Assembly: GCF_001238295.1 (NCBI RefSeq)
Contig: NZ_LGXZ01000005.1
Coordinates: forward strand, 124,001-188,000
Reading direction: 5' to 3'
Length of the DNA: 64,000 nucleotides
From: Ruegeria sp. 6PALISEP08
Lineage (GTDB): Bacteria > Pseudomonadota > Alphaproteobacteria > Rhodobacterales > Rhodobacteraceae
In this document: in pieces, positions 16,915 through 25,965 of the stretch
Layout: each line of letters begins with the position of its first letter
Position numbering within the stretch: position 1 is the stretch's first letter
Position numbers and translations under genes: made by a program
The notes under the pieces: generated by a model
The model's database searches: none
The model's input: only the letters and a program-made list of their open reading frames with translations
What the model was told of the DNA's origin: nothing

Positions 16915-17652
16915 TTACAGTTTGTCGAACAGACGGCCCGGCAGTGCGTCGTGGCGTGGCAGGCTCAGGGCCTGCATCAGGCAGAATATCATCGCTTGGT
17001 TCGAGGTGACGACCGGTTTGTCCAACGCTGTTTCGATCCGCTCGATGGCCTCGACCGAGCGCATGTCGGTGCAACTGAGAACGATGACCTGCGCGTCGGG
17101 GTGGTCAGCCTGACAGGCCAGGTCAAAAACTTCGTCGGGTGTCAGCTCTCCCTGACCGTAATTGCCCAGTTCGCGGCCGACATCGGCGCAGTGTACGGTT
17201 TCGAAGCCGTTTTCAGCCATGAACGCTATGGCCTGAGCATTGATCTCGCCCAGATAGGGAGAAGAAAATCCGACCTTCGTAACCTCCAGCGCCTTGATGG
17301 CGGCGATCAGTGAACCGGCGGCGGTCAGGGACCGTGCCCCGGAACCGGATTCAATCTGCCGCGCCAGATCGGCGTCGAAAGACGGACCATGGGTTAAGGT
17401 GGCCGAGGTGCAACCATACAGCACCACGTCCGGTCGCACCCCAGATATCATGCGCAGGTCGTGACTGATATCCGAGGCGCCCAGACCAGCCATCTGGTTC
17501 GCGCCCGGAATCTCGTCCACGTCATAGCCGCCCATGCGCTGGAAATGAACGGTGGTGTTTGTCGGGCGCAGCATCTCCATATCCGGTTCCAGATTGGTGT
17601 TGGTGAACGGCACCAGAACACCGATCTTGGCTGCGGTGCGTGTCTCGGTCAT
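16915..17652 (-). CDS. Asp/Glu racemase superfamily protein (maleate isomerase / arylmalonate decarboxylase-like)
   Basis: 245 residues from an ATG at 17652 that overlaps the upstream stop (ATGA). It has the two catalytic-type cysteines of the superfamily, Cys81 in VVLYGCTSATL and Cys194 in VIVLSCTDMRS, and the N-terminal IGVLVPFTNTNLEPD that resembles maleate cis-trans isomerases. Such enzymes act on C4 dicarboxylates or substituted malonates through a cysteine pair. It ends the hyuA-hyuB-aminotransferase operon, so it may racemise or isomerise a product or substrate of the hydantoinase. The precise reaction is unknown. Confidence 0.8.
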   Translation of the reverse strand: MTETRTAAKIGVLVPFTNTNLEPDMEMLRPTNTTVHFQRMGGYDVDEIPGANQMAGLGASDISHDLRMISGVRPDVVLYGCTSATLTHGPSFDADLARQIESGSGARSLTAAGSLIAAIKALEVTKVGFSSPYLGEINAQAIAFMAENGFETVHCADVGRELGNYGQGELTPDEVFDLACQADHPDAQVIVLSCTDMRSVEAIERIETALDKPVVTSNQAMIFCLMQALSLPRHDALPGRLFDKL

Positions 17653-18716
17653 GTCAGCACTCCTTTCAGCACGTTGTGCGCCCTGTCCATCACGTCGGGG
17701 GGGCAGATGGTGGCACGCAGACAATCGGACAAGCCATAGCCGCCCATGCCGCGCATCAGCAGATGTTCAGCCCGCAGCGCCACATCTGCCGCCTGCGCCT
17801 GCGCGGCCGAGGCAAAGCGGATCAGCACGAAATTGGTGTGGCTTTCGGGCACTGTCAGGCCCAGATCACGGCAGTTCTGCGCAAACCGGTCCCGGATCGC
17901 CGCCGTCTGCACCACCACATCACGCATATGAACCTGATCGCGCATCGCCGCTGCTGCTGCCGCCTGCGCGGCGATCGAGATATTGTTTGGGTTCAGTAGT
18001 TTGCGTATCTCGCCTGCGAGTCGGTCAGGGAAATACCCCCATCCGGCCCGCGCCCCGGCCAGCCCGTAGGCTTTCGAGAAAGTGCGCGTGATCACCGTAT
18101 CCCCCTGATCCGCCAGCGCGAAGATTTCGGCGGGGTCGTTGGTGGGGTCGGCAAACTCGGCATACGCCTGATCTACCACCAGCAGCACATCGCGGGGCAG
18201 GGAGGAGCGCAGGCGGGTGATCTCGGAATTCGCGATCAGCGTGCCGGTGGGATTGCCCGGATTGCAGACAAAGACGATGCGGGTTTTGGGCGTGACAGCA
18301 GCCAGAACCGCGTTAACAGATACGGTCAGATCGACCTCGGACGCGACGGTGTATTCAGCCTGCGCCTGCGCCGTGGCCGAGGCGACAAAGGCATAACCGT
18401 ATTGTGTCCCAAGCACCTGATCACCCGGACCGGCAAAGGCGCGGATCAGACAGCCGATCAGCTCCATCGACCCGGCTCCGCACAGAATGCGGGCAGGGTC
18501 CAGCCCGTGCGCCGCAGCAATTGCGGTCCGCAACTCGGGCCATTCTGGATCGGGATAGAGTGTCAGATCAGACATCGCCGCTTGTCCCGCAGCCACAGCA
18601 GCCGGGCTGGCGGGAAAGGCGCTTTCGTTTTGCGCCAGCGAAACGGTCTGCGCGCCGCCCAGATCAGCCAGCGCATAAGCGGCCATGGCCCCGACGGAAG
18701 GTACCGGACGGATCAT
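17649..18716 (-). CDS. PLP-dependent aminotransferase, histidinol-phosphate aminotransferase-like (class I/II)
   Basis: 355 residues of fold-type I. Seen are the N-terminal LAQNESAFPASP, the NPGNPTGT motif, Asp in LLVVDQAYAEF, and the PLP lysine in ITRTFSKAYGLAGARAGW. The length matches HisC. Its location, coupled by ATGA overlaps to hyuB before it and the racemase after it, makes a histidine-biosynthesis role unlikely. It probably acts on an amino acid linked to the hydantoinase pathway. The substrate is not predictable from sequence. Confidence 0.85.
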   Translation of the reverse strand: MIRPVPSVGAMAAYALADLGGAQTVSLAQNESAFPASPAAVAAGQAAMSDLTLYPDPEWPELRTAIAAAHGLDPARILCGAGSMELIGCLIRAFAGPGDQVLGTQYGYAFVASATAQAQAEYTVASEVDLTVSVNAVLAAVTPKTRIVFVCNPGNPTGTLIANSEITRLRSSLPRDVLLVVDQAYAEFADPTNDPAEIFALADQGDTVITRTFSKAYGLAGARAGWGYFPDRLAGEIRKLLNPNNISIAAQAAAAAAMRDQVHMRDVVVQTAAIRDRFAQNCRDLGLTVPESHTNFVLIRFASAAQAQAADVALRAEHLLMRGMGGYGLSDCLRATICPPDVMDRAHNVLKGVLT

Positions 18717-20371
18717 GCGTCACCCCCGTATACTTTGGCGCCTGCGGCGCTGACCAGGCCGCGTTTCATATCCAGCGCCAGCGCATCGGGATCGCGATCC
18801 GCAGGATTGCCGAACCCGCCGCCGCCGGGGGTGTCGAAGATCAGGTAGTCACCCCCTTCGACCCGCAGCTCGCCCTTGCCCGGAATGTCGCTATCACCAT
18901 CCCGCAAACGGATGCGCCCGGGCGCGCCGGGTTCGCCACCCATGCGGCCAAGAGCGGGGAATTTCAGGCGTTCGACCGACAGGAAGACAATGAAAGGCGC
19001 ATCGTTGGCCGAGGTCATCTCGATCCGTTGTCCCAGCCCGCCGCGATATTTGCCCGCACCGCCGGAATCCGGGCGCAGTTCGCGCCGCCAGATAGTGACG
19101 GGCGCGACGCTTTCGGTAATCTCGACCTGACTGCCGAACACGCCCGAAGGGTAGGCGGTGGCCGACAGCCCATCCGCATGAGGCCGCGCGCCGGTGCCGC
19201 CATTGTGCACAGGTTCAACCGCGAATTGCCGCCCGCCATCGCGGGCCACCTCGGGTGCATGCCGCATCGGCAGGTCGAACATGCAGCTTGCGCCTTCGGC
19301 CGGGACCTGATCGGGCAGGGCCTGATGCAGGCAGCCCAGCACCAGATCGGGTGTGACCTGACCCAGCGTGTGCCGCATCGCGACCGGCGCCGGGCGCTGC
19401 GCGTTCAAGATACAGCCTTTGGGGCCATCCACTGCGAACGGCTCCAGCGATCCGGCATTGTTAGGGATGTCCGAGCCTACAATGCAGCGTAGCGCGAAGA
19501 CGGTATAGGCCGTGGCATAGTTCAGCGGCACGTTGATGCCCTTGCGTGAACAGCCCGAGGTACCGGTGAAATCCACATGCATCCCCGACTTGGTGACGGT
19601 CAGGGTGGCATGCAACTCCAGCTCGTTCTCATAGCCGTCCATCTTCAGAGCGTTCCTGTAGACGCCTTCGGGCACTTCGGTGATGGCCTCATGCGTGCCG
19701 CGGCGCGAGGTGTCGATGATGTAGGACCCCAGCGCTTCCAGATCGTTCAGGCCGAATTCGTCCATCATCGCCACCAGCCGGCTCATCCCGGCCTCGCAAC
19801 AGGCGATCAGGGCATAGATGTCACCTTCGTTGGCGATGGGCTCGCGGCTGTTGGCGCGGATGATGTCCAGCAGCAGTGCGTTGGGGGTGCCTTCCTCGAC
19901 CAGTTTGCAGGGCGGGATCAGCAGCCCCTCGTCATAGATGTCGGACCCTTCAGGCCCCATGCCCAGGCCACCCAGATCGACCAGATGCGAGGTGCAGGAG
20001 GTGAAGCCCACCACCCTGCCATCCTTGAACGCAGGCATCATCAGCAAGAAGTCGTTCAGATGCCCCGAGGCCAGCCAGGGATCGTTGGTCATATAGATGT
20101 CGCCCGGTTTCATGGTCTGAACTGGGAAGGCTTCGCGCAGGTGCTGTACCGCCTCGGCCATGGTGTTGATATGGCCGGGCGTTCCGGTCACGGCCTGTGC
20201 CAGCATCCGGCCGTTCACGTCGAAAATCCCGGCCGAGATATCGCCGCATTCACGCACGATGGGGGAAAAGGCGGCACGGATCAGGGTCTGGCCCTGTTCC
20301 TCGACCACGGCCAGCAGGCGGTTCCACATCACTTGAAGGCGGGCGGGAGAAAGATCGGCAGTCGCCATCAT
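18713..20371 (-). CDS. hyuB: Hydantoinase B / oxoprolinase-type subunit
   Basis: About 552 residues from an ATG at 20371 that overlaps the hyuA stop. It has family landmarks near the start (RECGDISAGIFD, MLAQAVTGTPGHINTM, DIYMTNDPWLASGHLND) and glycine-rich ends (GGAGKYRGGLGQR, FDTPGGGGFGNP). With HyuA it forms an ATP-dependent hydantoinase, oxoprolinase or acetone-carboxylase-like complex. Codons upstream of the chosen start lie inside hyuA and are not needed. Confidence 0.92.
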   Translation of the reverse strand: MMATADLSPARLQVMWNRLLAVVEEQGQTLIRAAFSPIVRECGDISAGIFDVNGRMLAQAVTGTPGHINTMAEAVQHLREAFPVQTMKPGDIYMTNDPWLASGHLNDFLLMMPAFKDGRVVGFTSCTSHLVDLGGLGMGPEGSDIYDEGLLIPPCKLVEEGTPNALLLDIIRANSREPIANEGDIYALIACCEAGMSRLVAMMDEFGLNDLEALGSYIIDTSRRGTHEAITEVPEGVYRNALKMDGYENELELHATLTVTKSGMHVDFTGTSGCSRKGINVPLNYATAYTVFALRCIVGSDIPNNAGSLEPFAVDGPKGCILNAQRPAPVAMRHTLGQVTPDLVLGCLHQALPDQVPAEGASCMFDLPMRHAPEVARDGGRQFAVEPVHNGGTGARPHADGLSATAYPSGVFGSQVEITESVAPVTIWRRELRPDSGGAGKYRGGLGQRIEMTSANDAPFIVFLSVERLKFPALGRMGGEPGAPGRIRLRDGDSDIPGKGELRVEGGDYLIFDTPGGGGFGNPADRDPDALALDMKRGLVSAAGAKVYGGDA

Positions 20372-22464
20372 GCGCCTCCTTTCTGGTCCTGAACCAGGAC
20401 GAGATTTCCTATTGCATCCACATGGGCCGAGAAATCGGCCGAAACCAGCGTTGTGGTCTGCGGCTCGTGGATCAGCGCGGGGCCACACAGGTGATCCCCG
20501 GCATTCAGATCATCCCGCGCCACAAACGCTGCCTGTTTTAAGGCCCCGTCCACATCGCAGATGATCGGGCGGGTGTCCGATGCGGTGATCGTCGTCAGCG
20601 CGGGTGACTCGGGCAGGGGCGGCACGGCGCTGTCGCTTGTGGCGACGCGAACCGCCCAGTTCAGGATCTCGATCTGCATCCCGGGCACCGGGCGCGAGAA
20701 TTGCTTGCGGTATTCTTCCTCGAACGCGGTGGTCAGCGGGGCGATGTCCCCTGTCGCCAAGGGGCGGTCGGGCAGGGTGATCTCGATCTCGTGCCCCTGA
20801 CCGTTATAGCGCATGAAGGCGGTGCGCAGGGTTTCCGTAGGGGCATCGCCCGCGCCCAGTGAGACCACCTCCTGCGCCTCGGTTATCATGGCGTCGAACA
20901 GGGCGTTGACCTCGTTGATCTCCATTTTGTCCAGCAGGGAATAGCGCGAGCGGACGATCTCGAAGCTGACCGGCGCGAACAGGAAACCCACAGCCGACCC
21001 AACGCCCGGGTTGGGCGGGATCACGATGCGGCCAACACCGGCGGACCGTGCCACGCGGCTGGCGTGCAGTGGCCCGTTGCCGCCAAAGGCGATCATCGTG
21101 CGCGGGCCCAGATCCTTGCCCGATTCCACCGCGTGCATCCGCCCCGCGCTGGCCATGCTTTCATCCACGATGCGGCTGACTCCGTCAGCCGCCCCCACTG
21201 CGTCCAATTCGAGCCGCGACCCGATCACCTGGCTCAGCGCCTGTTTCGCGCTTTCGGGGTCCAGCTTGATATGTCCCTCGGCAAAGGTGTCAGGAACGAT
21301 ATAGCCCAGCGTGATGTCGCTGTCGGTGACGGTCGGATCGGTGCCGCCACGCATGAAGGCGACGGGGCCGGGCTCGGACCCCGCCGATTTCGGCCCCACG
21401 GTCAGACGGCCCAGCCGGTCGACCCCGGCGATGGACCCGCCGCCCGCGCCGATCTCGATCATCTCGATCACTGGGATGCGCACCGGCATCCCCGATCCTT
21501 TGATGAACCGTGCCGCGCGGGCAATTTCGAACTGGCGCGAAGTTTGCGGGCGGGCCTTGTCGATCAGGCACAGCTTGGCGGTGGTCCCGCCCACGTCAAA
21601 GGACAGAACCTGATCCAGTTCGGCGCGCGCGGCAATGCGGGCGGCCAGAATAGCACCCCCGGCGGGCCCGGATTCTACCAGCCGGACCGGGAACCGTGCG
21701 GCGGTGCGCACAGTGCACATGCCGCCTCCTGCGGTCATCATCAGGATCGGGCAGGTCACGCCTTCGGCCTCGAACCGATCGACGAACCGCGCCAGATAGG
21801 TCTGCATCAGCGGCTGGATATAGGCATTGGCGACAGTGGTGCACAGCCGGTCGAACTCGCGTGCCTCTGGGCTGACCTCAGACGAGATTGAGACGGTCAG
21901 TTCCGGGCGTTCTGTGACCAGCACATCGCGCAGTTTTCGTTCATGCACGGGGTTGGCATAAGCGTGCATCAGGCAGATGGCAATGGCCTCGGCCCCGCTG
22001 GCGTCGATGTCATCCAGCAACGCGTCGATGGCCGCATCTTCGAGCTCAATCAGAACGCGGCCATCCGCGGCCATCCGCTCGCGCACGGTCAGCGCGCGTT
22101 CGCGTGGCACCAGCAGATCGGGCTTTTCCAGATTGATGTCATATTGCGAATAGCGCCGCTCATAGGCGATTTCCAGAATGTCGCGGAACCCTTCGGTGGT
22201 GACTGTCGCCACGACCGCGCCGCGCCGTTCAATCAGCGCATTGGTTGCAAGGGTCGTACCATGAACAAAGCCGGTCACATCACCCAACACGCGTCCGGAT
22301 TGCGCCATCACGCGCATCGCGCCTTCCATGGCGCCGTCGGCGGGGTTTTGATGAGTGGTCAGGGTTTTGGTCGAGGCGAGGATCGTATCTTCGCCGGAAA
22401 CAAGAACCGTATCGGTGAAGGTGCCGCCAATATCGGTAGCCAGGCGCAGCGTTTGAGTTGTCAT
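20368..22464 (-). CDS. hyuA: Hydantoinase A / oxoprolinase-type subunit
   Basis: About 698 residues from the ATG at 22464 with GGAAGA six bases upstream; an ATG at 22491 is an alternative. It carries the ASKHA-fold nucleotide sites LATDIGGTFTDTVLV at the start and LSFDVGGTTAKLCLI in the middle, plus FGGNGPLHA near residue 480. It hydrolyses ATP to activate a lactam or carbonyl substrate, working with HyuB. The start of the four-gene minus-strand operon is here. The true substrate (N-methylhydantoin, 5-oxoproline or other) is not evident. Confidence 0.92.
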   Translation of the reverse strand: MTTQTLRLATDIGGTFTDTVLVSGEDTILASTKTLTTHQNPADGAMEGAMRVMAQSGRVLGDVTGFVHGTTLATNALIERRGAVVATVTTEGFRDILEIAYERRYSQYDINLEKPDLLVPRERALTVRERMAADGRVLIELEDAAIDALLDDIDASGAEAIAICLMHAYANPVHERKLRDVLVTERPELTVSISSEVSPEAREFDRLCTTVANAYIQPLMQTYLARFVDRFEAEGVTCPILMMTAGGGMCTVRTAARFPVRLVESGPAGGAILAARIAARAELDQVLSFDVGGTTAKLCLIDKARPQTSRQFEIARAARFIKGSGMPVRIPVIEMIEIGAGGGSIAGVDRLGRLTVGPKSAGSEPGPVAFMRGGTDPTVTDSDITLGYIVPDTFAEGHIKLDPESAKQALSQVIGSRLELDAVGAADGVSRIVDESMASAGRMHAVESGKDLGPRTMIAFGGNGPLHASRVARSAGVGRIVIPPNPGVGSAVGFLFAPVSFEIVRSRYSLLDKMEINEVNALFDAMITEAQEVVSLGAGDAPTETLRTAFMRYNGQGHEIEITLPDRPLATGDIAPLTTAFEEEYRKQFSRPVPGMQIEILNWAVRVATSDSAVPPLPESPALTTITASDTRPIICDVDGALKQAAFVARDDLNAGDHLCGPALIHEPQTTTLVSADFSAHVDAIGNLVLVQDQKGGA

Positions 22465-22777
22465 TAAATCTTCCGAAATTTCCGTGGTCACAGCAGGATG
22501 CCAGAGGGCCTTGGCCCAGGGATCAGGCCGGGATCACAAGATCACAGCCAGTGGCGCGGCGATCCATGGGATTGGAAATGCATATCGGTTTCATGGAATC
22601 CATCATTGCGCGACGGATTCCGCTCATCAAGGGTTTTGTCGGAAAGTTTCTGGTGTTGTCACAATAACCGCTGCTAGATTGCTCATGCCCAGATTGGAAC
22701 GTAGTTGGTTTCGATGAAATCACCCGCCGCCAACCACAAGACCACCGCTGTCAACCTCAAATCATCGCGCATGCGGT
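22465..22777. other. Non-coding region upstream of hyuA
   Basis: About 310 bp with no supported gene. It must hold the hyuA promoter. I see no clear operator, terminator or RNA. Confidence 0.5.
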
Positions 22778-23232
22778 GTGGCTGTAACCATGACATTACC
22801 CAATCTCGTCAACGATAGGTTTGTTGTCGAAACAGGTCTGCGGATCATCGTCCAGGTGCCGGATACCCACGCACAGAAGATTGTTGACGCGGTCCTGGTC
22901 GAGAATACCCTCAAGTACGGTGACTACGATTGCGTCACATTCCGGACCGCGCCCGGGGTCCAGCAATTCAGATCACTGGGAAGAGGGCGCAACGCGGCGA
23001 CACCACATGCGGTCGAGGTGCCCTGTGTGGAACTGTCTTTTTTCTGGGCAAGGACGAAGCAAGGGCCGTGCAGGTGCTCCGAGAGGTTTATTCCTCTCAC
23101 CCCTACGAAGAGCCAGTGGTATTCGTTGTGCCGTGCGCGCGGACGCTCCATATCCGGGGAATGGACGAAGTCAATCCCAACAGGTTCTGGAACAACAAAG
23201 CCGAAGATTGGGTGCCAGAAGAGCATCAGTAG
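22778..23232 (+). pseudogene. NIF3-insert/YqfO-like domain protein, split by a frameshift at a T6 run
   Basis: The first frame reads LRIIVQVPDTHAQKIVDAV and GDYDCVTFRTAPGVQQFRSLG, then EVPCVELSFF. The match continues in the -1 frame as LGKDEARAVQVLREVYSSHPYEEPVVFVV. Together they give the roughly 110-residue stand-alone domain related to the NIF3 insert and CutA fold, with its hallmark HPYEEP. The break is at 23038-23043 (six T). One missing T would restore the frame. In the first frame this is read T TTT TTC, a canonical -1 slippery heptamer, so recoding is possible. The function of this family is unknown. Confidence 0.7.
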
Positions 23233-23382
23233 ACCAAAGTCCCGTTTCGCCCTTGCGAAGCGCTGTTTTGGCTGACCCGGCCTCGGGTCTAGGATGGCTT
23301 CGCAAAGTTATGCCTTTGGATTGTTCCTCTTGCTGAATTGGCTCGTTAAGATGGTGTTAGAGGCAACAAGCAGGAATACTCG

Positions 23383-23685
23383 ATGAGTCGTGCAATCTTC
23401 ATCCCATTAGCGGCTTTTGTTCTAGGCCTCTTTATGAATACTGAGCCTACAGCGGCGGCCTCACTCGGAAGATACGAGGTTTTTGGTGTTGAAGAGGGTG
23501 ACATGCTGAAGATGCGTGCTGGACCAGGAACAGGCTTTAATGTGATCGTTGGGCTTCCAAATGGAACCGCCTTGCGGGTTCACAGTTGCGAACAAACCGG
23601 TGGCACCCGTTGGTGCCGAGTATCGCTGGATCGCGCGCGTAGTCTAAAGGGTTATGTATCCTGGGCCTATTTACGAGACAGATGA
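23383..23685 (+). CDS. Exported bacterial SH3-domain (SH3b) protein
   Basis: 100 residues. A signal peptide (about 1-26, ending around TAAA) is followed by one SH3b domain with the characteristic LKMRAGPGTGFNVIVGLPNGTALRV and WCRVSLDRARSLKGYVSWAYL. Such domains bind peptidoglycan peptides or proteins in the envelope. It is monocistronic between non-coding stretches. A cysteine pair (C66 and C74 region) could form a disulfide in the periplasm. The specific role is unknown. Confidence 0.8.
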   Translation: MSRAIFIPLAAFVLGLFMNTEPTAAASLGRYEVFGVEEGDMLKMRAGPGTGFNVIVGLPNGTALRVHSCEQTGGTRWCRVSLDRARSLKGYVSWAYLRDR

Positions 23686-24134
23686 TCGGATGCACCCTGT
23701 GGTCCCCGCCCAAACAGCACCTTAACAGGTCGGTGGAACCCCCCATCTTTGCCGTTGGGTTCTTTGGCACCTGTATTTCTGGGCTGCCAGGAACAACACA
23801 ATTGTCGGATCAGCCGTAACCCAGCCGAAAAAACCTGCCTCCAAGGGAAAATGGAGCAGGAGGCGCTTAGGCCGGTTTCCCTGAATGGTTCTTCTCGGAC
23901 CGGACAGTTCCAATTCGAACGCGTTCAGATTTTGCTCTTGCGGCAAGCAGAGGCTTTGACCGGCCGCTTTGTCGCAAAGCTCTGATCGCAATTGAAATCG
24001 TAGTATCAGATATGAATCTGCCGTCCCGAACGGAGGCGAGATGGGTCTGCCAGCAAGATGCCGCGCTTGCTCCGAAGTCAGCTGTGAGCCCGAAAACGGC
24101 GTTTGCAAACGCTTAACAGCTTTCAATGAGAGCG
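23686..24134. other. Non-coding stretch containing repeat copy A
   Basis: About 450 bp with no supported gene. It contains one copy of a 59-bp repeat (24036-24094); the other copy lies beyond the next gene. The rest is unremarkable. Confidence 0.5.
24036..24094 (+). repeat. 59-bp dispersed repeat, copy A
   Basis: It begins GCGAGATGGGT and ends GAGCCCGAA. It matches 25858-25916 at 54 of 59 positions, in the same orientation. The two copies flank the PLP decarboxylase gene. Confidence 0.85.
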
Positions 24135-25592
24135 TTAGGCGGTTTGTTCCGACAGAATTTCCTCCGCGATCTGAAGCACATCGCGGAGGAACAGGTCTAT
24201 GTCCTCGCTTTGGGTGCGGTGATTGTTGAACGCGCAGCGAAGCCCATGTTTGCCCTGCACCGTGGTGTCCGAAGGCATAGCGAGCCCGCGCTCCTGAATC
24301 CGAAGCATAATTTCGGTATTGAGCACTTTGGTTGCATCTTCACCTGCCGTTAGATGCCGGAAACAAACAATGTTGAGATCTACAGGAGCGACAAGTTCCA
24401 GAAGCGGATGCGCCGCTACCTGTTCTGCCATATAACGTGCAAAGCTTATGTCTTGCGCAATGAGACGCCCGAACTTTGCCGCCCCTTGTTCCTTGAAAGC
24501 CATCCAGATTTTCAACGCGCGAAAGCAACGGCTAAGGTCTAGGCCGTAGTCTGCAAGGAACTTCCCGGCAATCATTCCGCGTTCCTGGAGTTGCAGGTAG
24601 GGCCCGTGCATCTCGAATGTCTTGAAGTGCGCTTTGGGATCCTTGATCAGTACAGCACCAGCGTCAAAGGGTGTGTGCAGCCATTTGTGGGGATCAATGG
24701 AAACGGAACCGGCACGTTCGATCCCGGCGACCAGATGAGCGTGCTCGGGGGCAAGGCGCAATACACCGCCGATGCATCCGTCAACGTGGAACCATAGGCC
24801 CTCACGCTCACACAGGTCGGCAATCGCGGTCAGGTCATCAATCGCCCCGGTGTTTGTCGTTCCAGCCGTTCCAATTACGCAAGCAGGTTGCAATCCATTC
24901 GCGCGATCTTGCCTGATCGCGTCTTCGAGGGCGTCGAGTTGCATTCTTTGGCGGTCATCGCTCACAATTTCCACCAGGGCTTTCGCGCCAAGGCCCAGCG
25001 TCTCCAACGCCTTCTGGTGGCAGCTATGGACCTGATCAGAGGCGTAAAACCTAAGCGGTTTATCCAGCGCGGCAATACCATCCTGGCGCACATCATACCC
25101 GGCGGTAAAATTGCGGATCACAGTATGCGCCACAAGATTTGCCATTGACCCGCTGCTGGTCAGAGTACCACTCGCATTCTTGGGAAATCCCGCAATTTCT
25201 TTCAGCCAATCAACGACTTGCTGTTCGACCTGCGCCGCACCTGTGTTGCCACCACCAAGATTGCTGCCTTCTACAGCCGCGAGAAAATCACCCAAAGCAC
25301 CAGTAAAATTGCTGGCGCCCATGTACCACCCCCAGAAACGTGGATGGATATTACCCATGGGATACGCACGCACGGTCGCCTGATATTCATCGTAGACCTG
25401 CTCCAGAGGCGAGGGATGGTCCGGCAAACCAGACTGGAAGGTGGCATGGACATTGTCGGGCATGGAACTCCAAACAGGGCGTTCTCGCACCTGTTTTAGA
25501 TGGTCGACGGCCTCATCAACCATCCTGTGCGCGAGTGCGCGGCTGGCCTCCCAATCGTCCGGATCAAGAGTTAACTTTTTGTGTTTCTCCAT
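24135..25592 (-). CDS. Pyridoxal-dependent (group II) amino acid decarboxylase
   Basis: About 485 residues from the ATG at 25592, with AAAGGG nine bases upstream. Typical group II features are HPRFWGWYMGASNFTGALGDFLAA, the SGTLTSSGSMANL cofactor-phosphate segment, a histidine stacked on PLP in DQVHSCHQKALETLG, LWFHVDGCIGG with the PLP-contact aspartate, and the Schiff-base lysine in SIDPHKWLHTPFDAG. It decarboxylates an L-amino acid; diaminobutyrate, aromatic amino acids and aspartate are all handled within the family. It stands alone between two copies of a 59-bp repeat, which may hint at acquisition as a unit. Confidence 0.88.
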   Translation of the reverse strand: MEKHKKLTLDPDDWEASRALAHRMVDEAVDHLKQVRERPVWSSMPDNVHATFQSGLPDHPSPLEQVYDEYQATVRAYPMGNIHPRFWGWYMGASNFTGALGDFLAAVEGSNLGGGNTGAAQVEQQVVDWLKEIAGFPKNASGTLTSSGSMANLVAHTVIRNFTAGYDVRQDGIAALDKPLRFYASDQVHSCHQKALETLGLGAKALVEIVSDDRQRMQLDALEDAIRQDRANGLQPACVIGTAGTTNTGAIDDLTAIADLCEREGLWFHVDGCIGGVLRLAPEHAHLVAGIERAGSVSIDPHKWLHTPFDAGAVLIKDPKAHFKTFEMHGPYLQLQERGMIAGKFLADYGLDLSRCFRALKIWMAFKEQGAAKFGRLIAQDISFARYMAEQVAAHPLLELVAPVDLNIVCFRHLTAGEDATKVLNTEIMLRIQERGLAMPSDTTVQGKHGLRCAFNNHRTQSEDIDLFLRDVLQIAEEILSEQTA

Positions 25593-25965
25593 CAACAGCA
25601 TCCCTTTGTTTCGAAGGAAAGAGTGATCGATAAGTGCATTCAGTGCAATCGTTCTACCGCCCGGTTGAATCTCCAGCAGACGGTGAGTCCTGTTGGAGCG
25701 ATGGTGGATCGGAAGGCTTATGCGTGCGCGTCCTACAGATTGGCGAAACAGCTTTATTGTCCGCAGAGCCACCATCCGGTTTTGGAAACGCTTGGGGAAG
25801 CTGCACTGCAGCTTCGGGGGCATCGATGAGCGGCAACAATGGGCCGTCCTCGACTTAGCGAGATGGGTCCGCCAGCATGATGCCGCGCTTGCTCCGAGGT
25901 CAGTTGAGAGCCCGAAGTGACCAATGCTGCAAGGTGCATGAATGTCTGCGTTCGCCGTCAATGTG
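25593..25965. other. Non-coding stretch containing repeat copy B
   Basis: About 370 bp upstream of the decarboxylase and downstream of the DUF418 gene. It holds the decarboxylase promoter region and repeat copy B. No gene is supported. Confidence 0.5.
25858..25916 (+). repeat. 59-bp dispersed repeat, copy B
   Basis: Same length and orientation as the copy at 24036-24094, with five mismatches and no gaps. It has no coding sense that I can recognise. Confidence 0.85.

Noticed and set aside
17649-18716. Genuine hisC of histidine biosynthesis
   Set aside because: It is coupled to hydantoinase and racemase genes, with no his genes around; the family resemblance alone does not justify the symbol.
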